From Collinsella aerofaciens (GTDB taxonomy: Bacteria > Actinomycetota > Coriobacteriia > Coriobacteriales > Coriobacteriaceae), in assembly GCA_008671285.1 (NCBI GenBank), contig RPYR01000185.1, forward strand, positions 1 to 6,632: DNA of 6,632 nucleotides. Reading direction: 5' to 3'. The position numbers and the translations under genes are program-made. The notes under the pieces were generated by a model. That model saw only the letters and a list, made by a program, of their open reading frames with translations, was not told the DNA's origin and ran no database searches. Shown here in pieces: positions 5,533-6,632 of this stretch. Each line of letters starts with the position of its first letter. Position 1 is the stretch's first letter.

Positions 5533-5549
5533 ACGCAAAGGAGTTCTAT

Positions 5550-6122
5550 ATGAGCAATCCCTCGAACCGCGCTTCGATGCGCGGGCAACTCACGCTGCGC
5601 GGCGTCGGCATCCGCGTCCTTGGCTGCGTGATCATCACGGCAAGCTCGGCCTACACCGCCCTCAAGATGGGCGCACTCCCCTGGCCGATCGTCTTCGCTG
5701 CCGTCATCTCGCTGTTCTTCCTTAAGCTCATGGGCAACGCCAGCCTCAACGAGGCCAACGTCACCCACACCATCATGTCCGCAGGCGCCATGGTCGCCGG
5801 CGGTCTGGCGTTTACCATCCCGGGCGCCTGGATGCTGGGCTATGCCGACCAGATCAGCTGGCTCGACATGTTTATCGTGGCACTCGCTGGCACCATCCTG
5901 GGCCTGTTGGCCACGGCACTCATCCACCGTCACTTTATCGTGGACGCCGCACTTGAGTTCCCCACCGGCAACGCCGCGGCTCAGACCCTGCGTGCGACCG
6001 AGGCCGGCGGCAAGACCGGCAAGCAGCTCTTTGGCTCCATGGCCATCGCCGGCATCTACAGCGTGCTGCGCGACGCCCTGGTCGTGGTGCCCAGCATGCT
6101 GTGCACGCTAAATCTCCCCTGA
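5550..6122 (+). CDS. OPT-family oligopeptide/metal transporter, N-terminal part ended by in-frame TGA
   Basis: OPT proteins are membrane carriers of peptides, peptide-like compounds or metal chelates, usually well over 500 residues. Here the frame stops after 190 residues at TGA (6120-6122). Family features include the first membrane segment with YTALKMGALPWP (35-46), the Asn-rich turn NASLNEANVTHT (63-74) followed by a glycine-rich membrane segment, IPGAW (90-94), and LEFPTGNAAAQTL (135-147), the typical P-x-G-x-A-A-A loop. A further hydrophobic segment starts near 163. The ATG at 5550 is chosen over an upstream in-frame ATG (5442) because AAAGGAG ends 6 nt before it. The codons right after the TGA continue the family sequence, so this is half of a broken gene. 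A 190-residue product would lack most of the transport core and is probably not functional alone. The substrate cannot be told from sequence. Confidence 0.85.
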   Translation: MSNPSNRASMRGQLTLRGVGIRVLGCVIITASSAYTALKMGALPWPIVFAAVISLFFLKLMGNASLNEANVTHTIMSAGAMVAGGLAFTIPGAWMLGYADQISWLDMFIVALAGTILGLLATALIHRHFIVDAALEFPTGNAAAQTLRATEAGGKTGKQLFGSMAIAGIYSVLRDALVVVPSMLCTLNLP

Positions 6123-6632
6123 GTGACCTTTGCCAGCTACACCTCGCCCATGTTGCTCTCCGTCGGCTTCCTCGTGGGCTGCGCCCCCGTCGCGTTCTGG
6201 TTTGCCGGCGCGCTGCTGGGCAATTTTGGCATCATCGTCGGCGGCACCGCTGCCGGCCTGTTTGACGTTATGACGGCACAGGGCATTGTTAAGTCCCTGG
6301 GTATGGGCCTTATGATGGGCTTTGGCGTCGCCGTCGTCCTCAAAGACATCCTGCCGCAGGTCGCCGGCATCGTCCGCGGCCTCGCCGCCGACGGCTCCAC
6401 CGACACCGACGAGCAGTCGCTCATCTCGGGCTCCCTTAAACTCGACGCCGGTATCATCGGCCTGGGCGCCGCCGCCATCGCCGTGATCATCGCCATCGCG
6501 CTCGACCTCGGTCCCGTCCCGGCCGTCATCGTCACGCTGTTCACCTTTGTCACCACCATCATGAGTGCGCAGAGCTGCGGCCAGACGGGTATCGACCCTA
6601 TGGAGATCTTTGGCCTCATCGTCATGCTCATC
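6123..6632 (+). pseudogene. Continuation of the OPT transporter gene after the in-frame stop, cut by window edge
   Basis: The same reading frame runs open for 170 codons from the TGA to the right edge. It encodes several membrane segments (roughly 10-37, 60-74, 110-130 and 133-148 of this part), a charged loop with DGSTDTDEQS (90-99), and the family-like CGQTGIDPMEIFGL (152-165). No bases are gained or lost, so the interruption is a single codon. A GTG directly follows the TGA and could in principle restart translation. No ribosome site precedes it, and the fragment would begin inside the fold. The next in-frame ATG is at 6150, also without a clear site. Codon use and GC content match the upstream part, so the gene looks recently damaged, or the stop is a sequence error. 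The end of the gene lies outside the window. Confidence 0.8.

Noticed and set aside
5409..5933. 174-codon minus-strand open frame opposite the start of the OPT gene
   Set aside because: It is highly charged, repetitive in Asp, Glu and His, and antisense to clear OPT sequence. No ribosome site was seen.
6120..6122. Reassigned genetic code (TGA as Gly) or selenocysteine
   Set aside because: The five complete genes end in TAA or TAG and none contains an internal TGA, so there is no sign of TGA used as sense elsewhere. OPT proteins are not known to me as selenoproteins. The absence of TGA stops in five genes is too small a sample to matter.
6137..6631. 164-codon minus-strand open frame opposite the second half of the OPT gene
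   Set aside because: It is a Met, Pro and Thr-rich shadow of the membrane segments on the plus strand.

Overview
The window is a GC-rich, tightly packed bacterial chromosome segment. Its gene content (lgt, a stand-alone NFU domain, a eukaryote-like dCMP deaminase, coaX, a large DUF6020-type membrane protein, an OPT transporter) and its clear AGGAGG-type ribosome binding sites suggest a gut actinobacterium of the class Coriobacteriia, most likely Collinsella. The taxonomic call is inference from style and content. No rRNA, tRNA, CRISPR array, phage gene or transposase gene was seen.

Minus-strand block, 5359 down to 1, in transcription order. coaX (type III pantothenate kinase, first step of CoA synthesis) is followed after 80 nt by a dCMP deaminase (dUMP supply for thymidylate) with its own extended -10 promoter candidate. 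A 172-nt gap with a GGGACGGGG-loop palindrome and a perfect 16-bp GC palindrome leads to a 92-residue NFU-type Fe-S scaffold/carrier. A gap with a strong hairpin leads to lgt (prolipoprotein diacylglyceryl transferase). A 144-nt gap with two related 37-nt hairpins leads to a 727-residue polytopic membrane protein (DUF6020-like, GT-C-like). The first 20 bases hold the start of yebC, cut by the window edge. The genes are co-oriented housekeeping functions with gaps of about 80 to 190 nt. They look like a string of short units, not one tight operon, and no common pathway links them.

Divergent block, 5386 to the right edge. coaX and an OPT-family transporter gene diverge from a shared region. Both have a TATACT -10 candidate, and an inverted repeat (AGTCAT-N6-ATGACT) covers the -35 position of both. 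The OPT gene carries an in-frame TGA at codon 191. The same frame then continues with clear OPT sequence to the window end, so the gene is interrupted by a nonsense codon (mutation, sequencing error, or much less likely recoding).

The most notable items are the interrupted OPT gene and the two inverted hairpins between lgt and the DUF6020 gene. Those hairpins have identical length and an identical GGGACAGG core at the same offset, but different, internally compensated stems. This is the mark of a structure-selected repeat family, possibly REP-like. I found no convincing new multi-gene system in this window.
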